A stretch of DNA of 64,000 nucleotides from positions 1,972,001-2,036,000 of the forward strand of contig NZ_CP095740.1 in assembly GCF_023078455.1 (NCBI RefSeq). The letters are read 5' to 3'. The notes beneath the pieces were generated by a model, which was given only the letters and a program-made list of their open reading frames with translations, had not been told where the DNA came from and made no database searches. This stretch comes from Luteibacter aegosomatis. Its GTDB lineage: Bacteria; Pseudomonadota; Gammaproteobacteria; Xanthomonadales; Rhodanobacteraceae. This document shows, piece by piece, positions 34,955 through 45,100 of this stretch. The position numbers and the translations under genes are program-made. The stretch's first letter is position 1, and each line of letters begins with the position of its first letter.

Positions 34955-34959
34955 GTGAC

Positions 34960-36027
34960 TCAGAACAGGTCGATGCTGCCCAGCGCCACCGGCGCCAGTT
35001 CGCCGGTACGCGACAGGTTCTCGTAGCCATGCACGCTGTTGCGTCCGTTCTGCTTGGCGTAGTACAGCGCCTTGTCCGCCCGGTCCAGCACGATCTCGGA
35101 ATAATCGTTCTCGGTGATGCGGGCGTAGCCGATGCTCACCGTGACGTGGCCCACCTGCGGATAGGCGTGCTCGGCCACGTAACGGCGGAAGCGGTCGAGC
35201 GCGCCGTGCGCCGTTTGTTCGTCCTGCGCGGCCAGCAGCATCACGAACTCCTCGCCACCGAAGCGGAAGAGCACGTCGCCCTGGCGAAAATTGGTGCGCA
35301 TCTGCTGGGCGAGCATCAGGATCACCTCGTCGCCGTAGACGTGGCCGTAGGTGTCGTTGATCCGCTTGAAATGATCGATGTCGAGGATGGCGAGGTACAC
35401 CTGGGGGCCGTCGCCGGATACCTGGCGACGCTCTTCCCGGCCGTCGGCGAGCGCGCGGGCCCTCTGGCGGCGCTGCTTGAGCATGCGCTGCAGCCGGCGG
35501 TCGAAGCTGCGCCGGTTATAGAGACCGGTGAGCTTGTCGCGTTCGCTTTCGTTGAGCAGGGCGATGTAGTTGCAATAGATGCGGGCAAAGCCCTCGACGA
35601 GCGCGCGGACACCGTTCAGGCCTTCGTCCGATTCGAGGGTCAGCGCGCCGATGGCGGTCTGTTCGCGCTTGATGGGAATCACCAGCCGGTGCAACCCGGC
35701 CGGGGTCACGTCGCTGACGGTCTTGAGGGTTTCCATCGCGCGCGCGATCGTCTGCACCGATTCGTCGTCATGCGACGGATCCATGGCCTCCACCACGAAC
35801 GCACCGTCGGCACCATGGGTGCAGGCGACGACGGTATCCACGGGAAACTGCACGCTCTCGCCACGCTTGCACAGCATGACCGTCCTGACCTTCACCAGTT
35901 CGGCCAGCGACAGCACGAGGCTGTGATCCAGCGCATCGATGTCGCGGTGGTGGGTGAACTCGGCCACGGAGGCGAGCAATCGGGAATCGGGTACGTGACC
36001 CGGCGGAACGGGCCTGGATGACCTCAT
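34960..36027 (-). CDS. Diguanylate cyclase (GAF-like sensor + GGDEF)
   Basis: A 355-residue protein with a GAF-like N-terminal domain (about residues 20-160; LIALNE-type helix IYCNYIALLNESERDKLTGL leads into the output domain) and a GGDEF domain at about 165-335. The active-site motif is GGEEF at 257-261, with an RQGD inhibitory site five residues before it, and the domain end ADKALYYAKQNGRNSVHGY is intact. There is no EAL, so it should make c-di-GMP. No signal peptide or membrane helix is seen. It is separated from the upstream corA-like gene by 238 bases, including an AT-rich stretch at about 36190-36250 that may hold its promoter. Confidence 0.92.
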   Translation of the reverse strand: MRSSRPVPPGHVPDSRLLASVAEFTHHRDIDALDHSLVLSLAELVKVRTVMLCKRGESVQFPVDTVVACTHGADGAFVVEAMDPSHDDESVQTIARAMETLKTVSDVTPAGLHRLVIPIKREQTAIGALTLESDEGLNGVRALVEGFARIYCNYIALLNESERDKLTGLYNRRSFDRRLQRMLKQRRQRARALADGREERRQVSGDGPQVYLAILDIDHFKRINDTYGHVYGDEVILMLAQQMRTNFRQGDVLFRFGGEEFVMLLAAQDEQTAHGALDRFRRYVAEHAYPQVGHVTVSIGYARITENDYSEIVLDRADKALYYAKQNGRNSVHGYENLSRTGELAPVALGSIDLF

Positions 36028-36265
36028 GGACGCGGCTTCCCTGCGACGTGGAACAGGCTAGAAACGGACACCGAGCACTTCCTCCCAGAATGGGCCCGCA
36101 CCAAGGCCCGAACCTCGCGTCAATGGATAGCCCGCCTGGCGGGGCTTGCAGGGGCTAGCGGCCGGGGGAGCGCGAACTTTAGGGCAAAAGAGGTTGGATT
36201 GTAAAAAATGTGATGCACTTGGGGTTTACAGGTCTTCACGAAATGGTCCTGAATGGAGTAGGCGA

Positions 36266-37225
36266 TCAGTCGCCCGACCACCATCCCCGCCATTTGAAGA
36301 ACAGCACCGGCAGGATCATGCTGATCACGATCACGCCCAAGGCCATGGGGTAGCCCAGCGGCCAGTCCAGTTCGGGCATGTGCTTGAAATTCATGCCCCA
36401 TATGCCCGCGAGGATGACCGGGGGAATGGTCGCCACCGAAGTGACGGTAAGCACCTTCATCACGTGGTTCTGGTCGGTGCTGATGAAGCCGAGGGTGGCG
36501 TCCAGCACGAACTGGAGCTTGTTGGTGAGCTGGTCGTCGAACTCGTCGAGGGTCTTCAGGTCGTGGTCGACCACGCGCAGGCGCACTTCCACCAGGTCGG
36601 ACATCCAGGTGGGTTTCTTTGTCTTCACGAAGGAGACCACCCGCTGCACGCCGAGCATGGAGGAGCGGTTGCGGGCCTGGACGCCTTCGAGCCGCCCGAC
36701 CTCGAGCATGCATTCGCGCAACACCGGCGTGCCCAGGCGGGTCGGCGTGAACACGCGGTCGGAGAGTTTCTTGAGTTCGGCCGAAACGTCTTCCATGTTC
36801 TGCGCGGCCAGGTTCACGATCGCTTCCACGAGGGTCGCGAAGACGTCGCCGCTCGTTTCCCAGTGATGCTCATGGCAACCCTCCGCGGCCAGTTCGAAGG
36901 CGCGCGAATCGGAGAAGCGCAGCGTCATCATGACGTGGGCGGTGATCACCAGCCCGATCGGCCCGGGTTTGTGCCCATTGCGGGTATCCGCGAAATACGG
37001 GATCGACAGGTACATCGTGTCGTCGTCGTCGGTGCGGATGCGACTGGAGAGCGCGAGATTGGCGACGTCGGACCGCTCCGGCACGCGCAGGCCGGTGGCT
37101 TCCGCGGCCCACCGCCGTTCCTCGTCGGTGGGGTCGAACAGGTCGATCCATGCCGGGGTGGCAGGCTTGTCCATGCCGGCTTTCCATGCGATCGCGCGCT
37201 GGCCGTAAGCGTGAATGGTTAGCAC
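36266..37225 (-). CDS. corA: CorA-family divalent-cation transporter
   Basis: A 319-residue CorA-like channel. It has a long acidic cytosolic domain (residues 1-about 255), a long stalk helix (VEVRLRVVDHDLKTLDEFDD), then two C-terminal membrane helices with the signature GMN in IPPVILAGIWGMNFKHMPEL and a last helix MALGVIVISMILPVLFFKW with a short basic tail. It forms pentameric Mg2+ (or Co2+/Ni2+/Zn2+) channels in the inner membrane; the ion cannot be settled here. It lies 33 bases after osmC on the same strand and may share its transcript. Confidence 0.92.
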   Translation of the reverse strand: MLTIHAYGQRAIAWKAGMDKPATPAWIDLFDPTDEERRWAAEATGLRVPERSDVANLALSSRIRTDDDDTMYLSIPYFADTRNGHKPGPIGLVITAHVMMTLRFSDSRAFELAAEGCHEHHWETSGDVFATLVEAIVNLAAQNMEDVSAELKKLSDRVFTPTRLGTPVLRECMLEVGRLEGVQARNRSSMLGVQRVVSFVKTKKPTWMSDLVEVRLRVVDHDLKTLDEFDDQLTNKLQFVLDATLGFISTDQNHVMKVLTVTSVATIPPVILAGIWGMNFKHMPELDWPLGYPMALGVIVISMILPVLFFKWRGWWSGD

Positions 37226-37258
37226 GTGCGGTGTAGTCCTCGAATGGGCCGCGCCAGT

Positions 37259-37684
37259 CTACGCTTCCAGCGTGGCATCCATGCTGATGTCGGCGTTCAG
37301 CACCTTGGACACGGGGCATCCTTCCTTGGCTTGCCTGGCGATCTTCTCGAAGCCGGCCTGGTCGGTGCCGGGCACCTGCGCCTTCACGCTCAGGTGCACC
37401 TTGGTGATCGAAAAGCCTTCGCCATCCTTTTCGAGGGTGACGTGGGCCTTGGTTTCGATCTTGTCCGCGGTGAAGCCCGCGTCGCCCAGCATCAACGAAA
37501 GGGCCATGGTGAAGCAGGCGGCATGCGCCGCGCCGAGCAGTTCCTCGGGATTGCTGCCCGGGCCGTCCTCGAAGCGAGAGGCGAACCCGTAGGGGGCCTC
37601 CTTGAGCACGCCGGTCTGCGTCGAGATCACGCCCTGGCCGTCCTTGATGCCGCCTTTCCAGATCGCCGAACCCCATTTCTTCAT
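37259..37684 (-). CDS. osmC: OsmC-family peroxiredoxin
   Basis: A 141-residue OsmC/Ohr protein reducing organic hydroperoxides with its two cysteines, Cys57 in LGAAHAACFTMALS and Cys123 in EGCPVSKVL. The N-terminal MKKWGSAIWKGGIKDGQG and SNPEELLGAAH motifs are OsmC-type rather than Ohr-type. Divergent from the small acetyltransferase at 37770, with an 85-base shared promoter region. It fits with sodC and selO as oxidative-stress functions in this part of the window. Confidence 0.93.
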   Translation of the reverse strand: MKKWGSAIWKGGIKDGQGVISTQTGVLKEAPYGFASRFEDGPGSNPEELLGAAHAACFTMALSLMLGDAGFTADKIETKAHVTLEKDGEGFSITKVHLSVKAQVPGTDQAGFEKIARQAKEGCPVSKVLNADISMDATLEA

Positions 37685-37769
37685 GGCACCCGCTCCCGTC
37701 GTCGAAAGATTCGCTTGACGCTACCCCCCCGTACATCCAGAGAATGCGAAGGCACCCACGGAGACTCCC

Positions 37770-38060
37770 ATGAACGACTCGCCCAAGCCATTGGAAATCG
37801 TCCACGACGAAAAGCAGCACACGTTCTCGACGGTGGTCGACGGATACACCTGCGAAATCGATTACCTGCTCGACGGCACCACGATGGTGATCACCCATAC
37901 CGGCGTGCCCGATCCGGTGGGCGGGAGGGGTATCGCCAACCTGCTGACGCGTTTCGCGGTACAGGTGGCGCAGGCGAAAGGCTGGACGATCCGGCCGGCG
38001 TGCTCGTACGCGGCCACCTGGTTCAAGCGCAATGCGGAATACGGTCACTTGTTGGCCTGA
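37770..38060 (+). CDS. Small GNAT-like N-acetyltransferase (YjdJ type)
   Basis: A 96-residue single-domain protein of the minimal GCN5-related group. The acetyl-CoA loop-like segment GVPDPVGGRGIANLLTRFAV, followed by the strand and helix IRPACSYAATWFKRN, is typical of these short GNATs. The first strands (HTFSTVVDGYTCEIDYLLDG) match the same family. The substrate is unknown. Expected cytosolic. Confidence 0.85.
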   Translation: MNDSPKPLEIVHDEKQHTFSTVVDGYTCEIDYLLDGTTMVITHTGVPDPVGGRGIANLLTRFAVQVAQAKGWTIRPACSYAATWFKRNAEYGHLLA

Positions 38061-38071
38061 TCGCGCCCGGG

Positions 38072-38229
38072 ATTCGCCGATACGATCGGCTCCCACCCCT
38101 TCGGTAGCCAGGTTTCCTCGAACGCCCGACGGAGGGTGGGCGCCGGTCGTACCGGCAAATGTCGAATTCGGTAGCCAGGTTTCCTCGAGCGCCCTACCGA
38201 AGGGGTGGGAGCCGATCGTATCGGCGAAT
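38072..38229. repeat. large palindromic REP-like element with inner tandem units
   Basis: The outer arms, 38072-38107 and 38194-38229, are 36-base perfect inverted repeats (core GGGAGCCGATCGTATCGGCG). Inside are two direct copies of a unit beginning TCGGTAGCCAGGTTTCCTCG, at 38101 and 38169, and a diverged arm copy (GAGGGTGGGCGCCGGTCGTA). The layout is one inverted and two direct REP-type units between the acetyltransferase and peptidase genes. Confidence 0.85.
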
Positions 38230-38320
38230 GTCGGAGCGAGCGGGCCCCGGCCGACTATCGCGTCAGAACTTACACACGTGTTAGGTTTCACGCATCCTAC
38301 ACACCCCGAGGGGCCGAACG

Positions 38321-40396
38321 ATGCGTAACACGTGGATAGCCGCCGCCATGGCCCTTGCCTTCGCGGGCGCCGCGCATGCCGGTAAGGCCCCCGCCACGGA
38401 CAAGCCGGATCAGGCCCCCACCGACCCGCGCATCGCCGCCATCCTCGAATCGCTCGGCAAGGTGCGCACGGTCCAGTCGGTGGCGATGTCGCCCGACGGC
38501 AACCACCTCGCCTGGGCCGTGAAGACCGGCAAGGGCACCGCCATCGAAATCGCCGACGCGGACGGCCAGAAGGCCCATCGCCTCACCGCCACCAAGGATT
38601 GCCGCGAGGGCTCGGTGGCCTGGGCAGCCGACTCCCGTCACCTGGCCTTCCTTTCCGACTGTGCCGGCAACAAGCCGGGCATCGAGGAAGGCAAGCAGAA
38701 CGACATCTACGTGGCCGACACGGCCGGCAAGGCCGCGCCCAAGCGGCTCACCCAGTTGAAGGGCTACGTCTCCAGCCTGTCCTGGCGTCCCGACGGCAAG
38801 GCCCTCGGCATCCTTTACGTACCCAACGCCACCCGCCGCGCCAGCGCCACGGCCGCGGCCGGTCCCCAGGTGGGCGAGATCGGCGTGGACAACATGGAGG
38901 TGCAGCAGGTGGCCATGGTCGACGCCAGCGGTGGCGCGGCGCGGGCGATCACGCCCGAGGGCATGCACGTCTACGAATACAGCTTCTCCGCCGACGGCGG
39001 CCGCATCGCCTACGTGGCCGCGCCGCCGCCGGGCGACAACAACTGGTGGGTGGCCAAGCTCTACGCCACGTCGGTGAACGGCGGCGACAAGCCCGTGACC
39101 CTGGTGGACACCAATGCCCTGTCCGGCCCGCTGAAGGATCTGCAGATCGCCGTGCCGCGCTTTTCGCCCGACGGTTCGCGCATCGCCTTCATCGGCGGCC
39201 TGATGAGCGACCAGGGCTCCACCGGCGGCGACATCTGGACGGTGCCCAGCACCGGCGGGGCCGAACCGGTCGACGTGACCCCGGGCATCCAGACCACCCC
39301 GGCGTGGTTCGCATGGACCGGGCCGCAGAACCTCGTCGTCTCCGAGGCGGCGGCGGGCACCAGTCGCGTATCGAGCTACGAACTGCCGGCGCAGGGGGCG
39401 GCCAAGGCCACCACGCTGTTCGAAACCCCCATGTCGCTGGGCGACGGCCGCCTCTCGATGTCGATCTCGCTCGACGAGAAAGCCGACAAGGCCGCCTTCG
39501 CCGCCAGTTCGTTCGAGCAGGGCTACGAAGTGCACGTGGCCGACCTGGGCGGTCATGCCGCGCCCAAGGCCGTCACCCGCTTCAACGCCGGGCTGAAGCC
39601 GATGTGGGGCAAGGCCGAGTCGATCACCTGGACCAACGAGGGCCATGAGGTGCAGGGCTGGCTGCTGTATCCGGCCAACTACGACGCCAAGAAGCGTTAC
39701 GGCATGATCGTCTCGATACACGGCGGACCGGCGGCATCCGTGCTGCCGCGCTGGCCTGGCGTGGGCTACGGCGCGGCGCCGCTGTCGGCCCTGGGTTATT
39801 TCGTGTTCATGCCCAACCCCCGGGGCAGCTTCGGCCAGGGCGAGGCGTTCGTGCAGGCCAACCGCAAGGATTTCGGCTACGGCGACCTGCGCGACGTGCT
39901 CGCCGGCGTCGACGCGATCGAGAAGAACCATCCGGTGGACGACAACCGGCTGGGCCTCACCGGTTGGAGCTACGGCGGCTTCATGACGATGTTCGGGGTG
40001 ACCCAGACCCAGCGATTCCACGCGGCGGTGGCGGGCGCAGGCATTTCCAATTGGCAGAGCTACTACGGCCAGAACCTCATCGACCAATGGATGAAGCCCT
40101 TCTTCGGCGCCTCGGTGTATGACGACCCCAACGTCTACGCCAAGAGCTCGGCCATCAACTTCATCAAGGACGTAAAGACGCCGACCCTGGTCGTGGTGGG
40201 CGAGCGCGACGCCGAATGCCCCGCACCGCAGTCGTTCGAGTTCTGGCATGCGTTGCGTGCCCAGGGCGTACCCACCTCGCTGGTGGTCTATCCCGGCGAA
40301 GGCCACGGCTTTGCCCAGGAAGCCCACCGACGCGACGTGCTGGCGCGTGCCCTGGCCTGGTTCGACCGCTACCTGCCGGCCGACGAAGGGCACTGA
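38321..40396 (+). CDS. Exported S9-family prolyl oligopeptidase-type serine peptidase
   Basis: A 691-residue secreted or periplasmic peptidase. Residues 1-20 are a signal peptide (AFAGAAHA). A WD40-like beta-propeller (about 45-400; VAMSPDGNHLAWAV, VSSLSWRPDGKALGI) covers the C-terminal alpha/beta hydrolase. The catalytic triad is visible: Ser550 in GLTGWSYGGFM, Asp630 in VGERDAECP and His662 in PGEGHGFAQE. This arrangement is that of dipeptidyl/acylaminoacyl peptidases, which cut short peptides. GAGGGG precedes the ATG. Upstream, ACACGTGT lies in a promoter-like region (38270-38290). Confidence 0.94.
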   Translation: MRNTWIAAAMALAFAGAAHAGKAPATDKPDQAPTDPRIAAILESLGKVRTVQSVAMSPDGNHLAWAVKTGKGTAIEIADADGQKAHRLTATKDCREGSVAWAADSRHLAFLSDCAGNKPGIEEGKQNDIYVADTAGKAAPKRLTQLKGYVSSLSWRPDGKALGILYVPNATRRASATAAAGPQVGEIGVDNMEVQQVAMVDASGGAARAITPEGMHVYEYSFSADGGRIAYVAAPPPGDNNWWVAKLYATSVNGGDKPVTLVDTNALSGPLKDLQIAVPRFSPDGSRIAFIGGLMSDQGSTGGDIWTVPSTGGAEPVDVTPGIQTTPAWFAWTGPQNLVVSEAAAGTSRVSSYELPAQGAAKATTLFETPMSLGDGRLSMSISLDEKADKAAFAASSFEQGYEVHVADLGGHAAPKAVTRFNAGLKPMWGKAESITWTNEGHEVQGWLLYPANYDAKKRYGMIVSIHGGPAASVLPRWPGVGYGAAPLSALGYFVFMPNPRGSFGQGEAFVQANRKDFGYGDLRDVLAGVDAIEKNHPVDDNRLGLTGWSYGGFMTMFGVTQTQRFHAAVAGAGISNWQSYYGQNLIDQWMKPFFGASVYDDPNVYAKSSAINFIKDVKTPTLVVVGERDAECPAPQSFEFWHALRAQGVPTSLVVYPGEGHGFAQEAHRRDVLARALAWFDRYLPADEGH

Positions 40397-40686
40397 AACG
40401 GCCTCGTGCCGGACGTGAAGCTCGGCACGATTGCGTTTTTTCGCCGACCCATCATCATTCGAGGGTGGGTCGGTCGCGCCATCCAAGGGAAGCGTTCCGG
40501 CAGGGCTGGTCAGGAAAAGCTAAAGTCGGAGGCGGGGATGGCCGATACTCCAAGGGAATCCGTGTTCCGCGACCGGCCTGCCGCCGGGTGTCCCGGCGCG
40601 GTCGTTTTGACATCGGGTGATTTTGCGGACCGGGCCGGCGTGCCTCGGTCCCGTGACGTGTCCCCCAGGCAGGGCCGGAGCGTGGC

Positions 40687-42138
40687 GTGCTGACACAACT
40701 TAGCGTCGAACCGGCCTGGTTGATCGCCCTGGCCGTGGTCTGCGCCGCGGCCGCGGTGGCGATCTTCTGGCTCATCGGGCAGCATCGCCATCTTTCCCGG
40801 CGGCTGAAGGATCCCCGGCAGCACGCGGGGCACGCGCTGGCCTTCCACGCCTACCACGACAACCTCACCGGGTTGCCGAACCGTGCCTACGTCATGGAGG
40901 CGCTCGAACAGGCGCTGGCCGGCCCCGGCGCCGAATCGCTGGCGGTGATGTTCATCGACCTCGACGGCTTCAAGTCCATCAACGACACCCTCGGCCACGA
41001 AGCCGGCGACGCCTTCCTGCGCGCCGTGGCCACTTCGTTGCGCAGCAGCGTGCGCGATCGCGACACCGTTTCGCGTTTCGGCGGCGACGAGTTCGTGGTG
41101 GTGGTGCAGTCGTACGGCGGCATGGAAAACCTCGTCCGCGTCTGCCGCAAGGTGCTCGACCTCGTCTCCCAGCCGGTGAACGTATCGGGCCAGTTCGTGG
41201 CCGTGAGCCCGAGCATCGGCGTGGCCGTGGCACCGAAGGACGGCACCCTTGCGCAGACCCTCATCCGCAACGCCGACGCGGCCATGTACGCGGTGAAGGA
41301 AACCGGCAAGGCCGACTTCCGCTTCTACGAGGAAGGCATGCTCGAGCAGGCGCGGGAGCGGCTGGCGCTCACCGTCGAACTGCGCGAGGCGTTGCAGCGC
41401 GGCCTGCTCGACGTCGAATACCAGCCCAAGCGCAATCTCCAGGACGGCAGCCTCGCCGGCGTGGAAGCGCTGGCCCGCTGGCACCATCCCACGCGCGGCG
41501 ACGTGCCGCCCACCGTCTTCGTGGCGATCGCCGAGCGCTCGGGCCTGATCCACGCGCTGGGCGAATACGTGCTGCGCTCTGTGCTCAACCAGATCCTGGC
41601 CTGGGACGCGGCCGGGCAGCGCATCGACTACATCGCCATCAACCTGTCCATGCACGAACTCAGCCGGCCGGCCTTCGTCGAAACGCTGCATCGCGCGGTG
41701 CGCTCGTACGGCATCGATCCCACGCGCATCCGCTTCGAGCTGACCGAATCCACCGCCATGCGGCAGCCGGAGGAAACCCTGCGCCAGCTGGTGAAACTCC
41801 GCTCGCACGGCTTCGACCTGCTCATCGACGACTTCGGCGCGGGTTACTGGAACCTCGGCCATCTGCGCGAACTGCCGATAGGCACGATCAAGATCGACCA
41901 GTCGTTCGTGCGCGGCAGCGATTCCAACCTGGCCGACCGCGAGATCACCGAGGCCATCGTCGGCCTGGCGAAGAAGCTCAACATGCGCACCATCGCCGAG
42001 GGCGTCGAAACCGAGGCCCAGGCCGACTGGCTGCGTAGCCTGGGGTGCGACGTCGGGCAGGGGTATTTCTTCGCCCGTCCCATGACCGCCGCCGCGTTCA
42101 GCCGTTACCTCGATCCGTCGGTCGCCTATGCCGGTTGA
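40687..42138 (+). CDS. Membrane-anchored GGDEF-EAL protein
   Basis: A 483-residue protein from GTG 40687 with GGAG just upstream. One N-terminal membrane helix (LIALAVVCAAAAVAIFWLIG) is followed by GGDEF (motif 132-136, with RDRD inhibitory site) and EAL (motif 260-262). EAL residues appear complete (INLSMHEL, FELTESTAM, IDDFGAGY, TIKIDQSF, AEGVETEAQ), although the usual DDFGTGYSSL reads DDFGAGYWNL. No separate sensor domain. Its stop overlaps the start of the next GGDEF gene by 11 bases, so the two are one operon. The roughly 290 bases upstream of it contain no convincing gene. Confidence 0.93.
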   Translation: MLTQLSVEPAWLIALAVVCAAAAVAIFWLIGQHRHLSRRLKDPRQHAGHALAFHAYHDNLTGLPNRAYVMEALEQALAGPGAESLAVMFIDLDGFKSINDTLGHEAGDAFLRAVATSLRSSVRDRDTVSRFGGDEFVVVVQSYGGMENLVRVCRKVLDLVSQPVNVSGQFVAVSPSIGVAVAPKDGTLAQTLIRNADAAMYAVKETGKADFRFYEEGMLEQARERLALTVELREALQRGLLDVEYQPKRNLQDGSLAGVEALARWHHPTRGDVPPTVFVAIAERSGLIHALGEYVLRSVLNQILAWDAAGQRIDYIAINLSMHELSRPAFVETLHRAVRSYGIDPTRIRFELTESTAMRQPEETLRQLVKLRSHGFDLLIDDFGAGYWNLGHLRELPIGTIKIDQSFVRGSDSNLADREITEAIVGLAKKLNMRTIAEGVETEAQADWLRSLGCDVGQGYFFARPMTAAAFSRYLDPSVAYAG

Positions 42139-45100
42139 CCGCGTGCAAAGGCGCGCCCGCTTACCACGTTTTCGCGCGCCGCTGTCCTTCGCCGTCGCGC
42201 TGCTGTGCGTGCTGCTGGCTCGTGCGGCGTCCGCGCAGGTGGCGGCGCACGTCGACCCCTGGGCGGTGTTCGAGACCGCGTGGTTCGACACCGTGGGCGT
42301 GGCCGACGGATTGCCGCATTCCACGACCACGGCGATCGTGCAGGATCGCCGCGGATTGATCTGGATCGGCACCTTCGGCGGCCTGGCGCGCTACGACGGC
42401 TACCGCATGCAGGTGTTCGGACAGGAACCCGACTCCTACGGCGGTGCGGTGCTGCCCGATTCCTACGTGCGTGCCCTGATGCCGCTGGACGACGGGGGCC
42501 TGCTGATCGGTACCAACGCCGGCGGACTGGTCCGTTTCGATCCTTCCACCACGCGCTTCCACGTGTATCCGATCGGCAAGGGCGGCACGTCGAACGGCAA
42601 GATCTTCTCCATCGCCAGGTCGCGCGAGCCGAACGCCTATTGGGTGGCCACCGAAAGCGGCATCGACCGCATCGACATCGCCAGCGGCGAGATCGCCAGG
42701 GTATCCGGCAAGCCGGGCGACGCCCACGACATGCTGGCCCGCACCTTCGTGGTGGCGGAAAGCAAGGACGGCAGCCTCTGGGCGGGCGCCGACAACGGCC
42801 TGTTCGTGCGCAGGCCCGGAGGACGCTTCACGCGCGTCACATCGGCCGACCCCGAACTCGACGGCATCCTCCACGACCAGGTATGGGCGCTGCGCGAGGA
42901 CGATCGCGGCCGGATGTGGGTGGGCACGGGGCAATCCGGCGCCATCTACCTCGACGCCCAGGGGCAGGCCCATGCCGTCAACGGTTTGTCGGGCAAGGCC
43001 AGCCTCGCCAAGCGGCGCACCGTCCGCGCCTTCTACGAGACGCCGCAAGGCGTGCTCTGGGCGGCGACCGACGGTGCCGGCGTCGTCACCTACGACTTCA
43101 ACAGCGGGCGGCTGCGTACGCTGAGCCACGATGCGGCGATGCCTTCGTCGTTGCCGGGCGACATCACGCGCGACATCTACCAGGACACCACGGGCAACGT
43201 CTGGGTGGCGACGGAGCTTGGCGCCGCGCGTTACGACCCCAACGGGCGCAAGGTGTTTTCGGTGTTGCCCTCGCCGTTGGAGGCCCACACGCTATCCAAT
43301 GCCAACGTGCACGGCGTGTTCGTCGACCCGCGCGGGCGCGTATGGCTGGGCCTGGGCATGGGCCGCATCGACGTGCTCGACCTCGGCACCGGCAGCATGC
43401 GCCACCTGCAGTTGGGGGGCGAACAGGCCGAGCGTGACGTGCAGGCCTTCGTGGTGGCTCCCGACGGCTCGATCTGGGCCGGTGCGCAGGGCATCTCGCG
43501 CATCGATCCGGACACGTTCTCGATGCGCAGTTCGCTGATCCCCGCTCTCGACGGCCGCCTCATCCTCTCGATGCAACGCGACGGCGACAGCATCCTCATC
43601 GGCACCTACGACGGCCTGTTCCGGTACGACACGGTCACCGGCGCGCTCACGCAGATGCGCCACGACGACGCCGACCCGAAGAGCCTGGTGGGCGACCAGG
43701 TGCGCCATATCGTGCGCATGCCCGACGCGTGGTGGTTCGCCACCATCAGCGGCATCAGCATCGCCTACGACGGCGAGCAGGGCTTCGTGAACCTTCGGCA
43801 CGACCTCGCCGATCCGACCAGCCTGCCGCAGGACTACACCGGCTCGATGGCCTTCGATTCGAAGCACCGGCTATGGCTGGGCACCTTCGGCGGCATCGCC
43901 TACCTGGACCGGTTCAACCCGCGCGGACCGTTCCGCTTCGGCCTGATCGGCGCGCGCGAAGGCCTGGCCAACACCAAGATCAATGCGTTGCTGATCGACC
44001 GCGAGGATCGCATCTGGGCCTCGATGGCCAACGGGGTGGCGATGGTCGAGACCGACAACCACCGCGTGTTCAACCTCGGCGTGCGCGACGGCCTGCGTAT
44101 TCCCAGCTATATCCACCGATCGGCGGCCGAGGCGCCGGGTGGCGAACTGATGTTCGGCGGCCTCGGTGGCCTGACCGTCGTGCGTCCCTACTGGCAAGCG
44201 CCGCAGGTGGCGCCGGCGCGGCTGGCCGTCACCCATGTCGCCATCAACGACAAGCCGGTGACGCTCAACGGGGTGCCGGACGGGGGAGGCCGCATCAAGC
44301 TCGACGGCGACGGGCGCAACATCCGGGTCGACTTCGCGCTGCTCGACTATCGTGCGCCATACGAAACGCGGTACGCCTACCGCCTGGACGGTGCCGACGA
44401 CAACTGGAACGAGGTCGCCCACGGCATCCCGCCCAGCGCCATCTACACCAACCTGCCCAGCGGCACCTACACGTTGCACCTGCGCGCGGTCACCCGCGGC
44501 CTGGATGCGCGCACGGTGGAATCCGAGGTGCGCCTCGTCGTCACGCCGCGCTGGTACGAGAGCGTGTGGACATTGCTCGCCGCCGTGCTGGTCGGCGTGG
44601 GCGCGTTCTTCGGGCTGGTCTACCTTCGCACCCTTTACCTGCGCCGCCGTGCCGAACTGCTGCAGGCCCAGGTCGATGCCCGCACGCGCGACCTCAAGGC
44701 GGCCAACGAGCGCCTCGCGCACCTGGCGGGTACCGATGAACTCACCGGGTCGCTCAACCGCCGCCGCTTCCTCGAGCAGGCCGAGCGCGTGCGCCAGGGC
44801 GCGGCGAGCGACGGCATCCCGTTCAGCCTCGTGCTGTTGGACATCGACGACTTCAAGTCGGTCAACGACACGTTCGGCCACCTGGCCGGCGATACGGTGA
44901 TCCGCGAGACGATGCGGGTGATTTCCTCGATGTGCCGGGCCGACGACCTGGCCGGCCGCTTCGGCGGCGAGGAATTCATCCTCTGCCTGCCGGGTGCGCT
45001 CGGCGAGCATGCGATGGACATCACCGAGCGGGTGCGCCATGCGTTGGGCGCGCTGTTGATCGTGCACGGCGACTACCGCATCCGCATCACGGTGAGCGCG

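Noticed and set aside
40406..40693. 95-codon plus-strand frame before the GGDEF-EAL gene
   Set aside because: No Shine-Dalgarno, no motif, and it runs into the start of the real gene; treated as non-coding leader.
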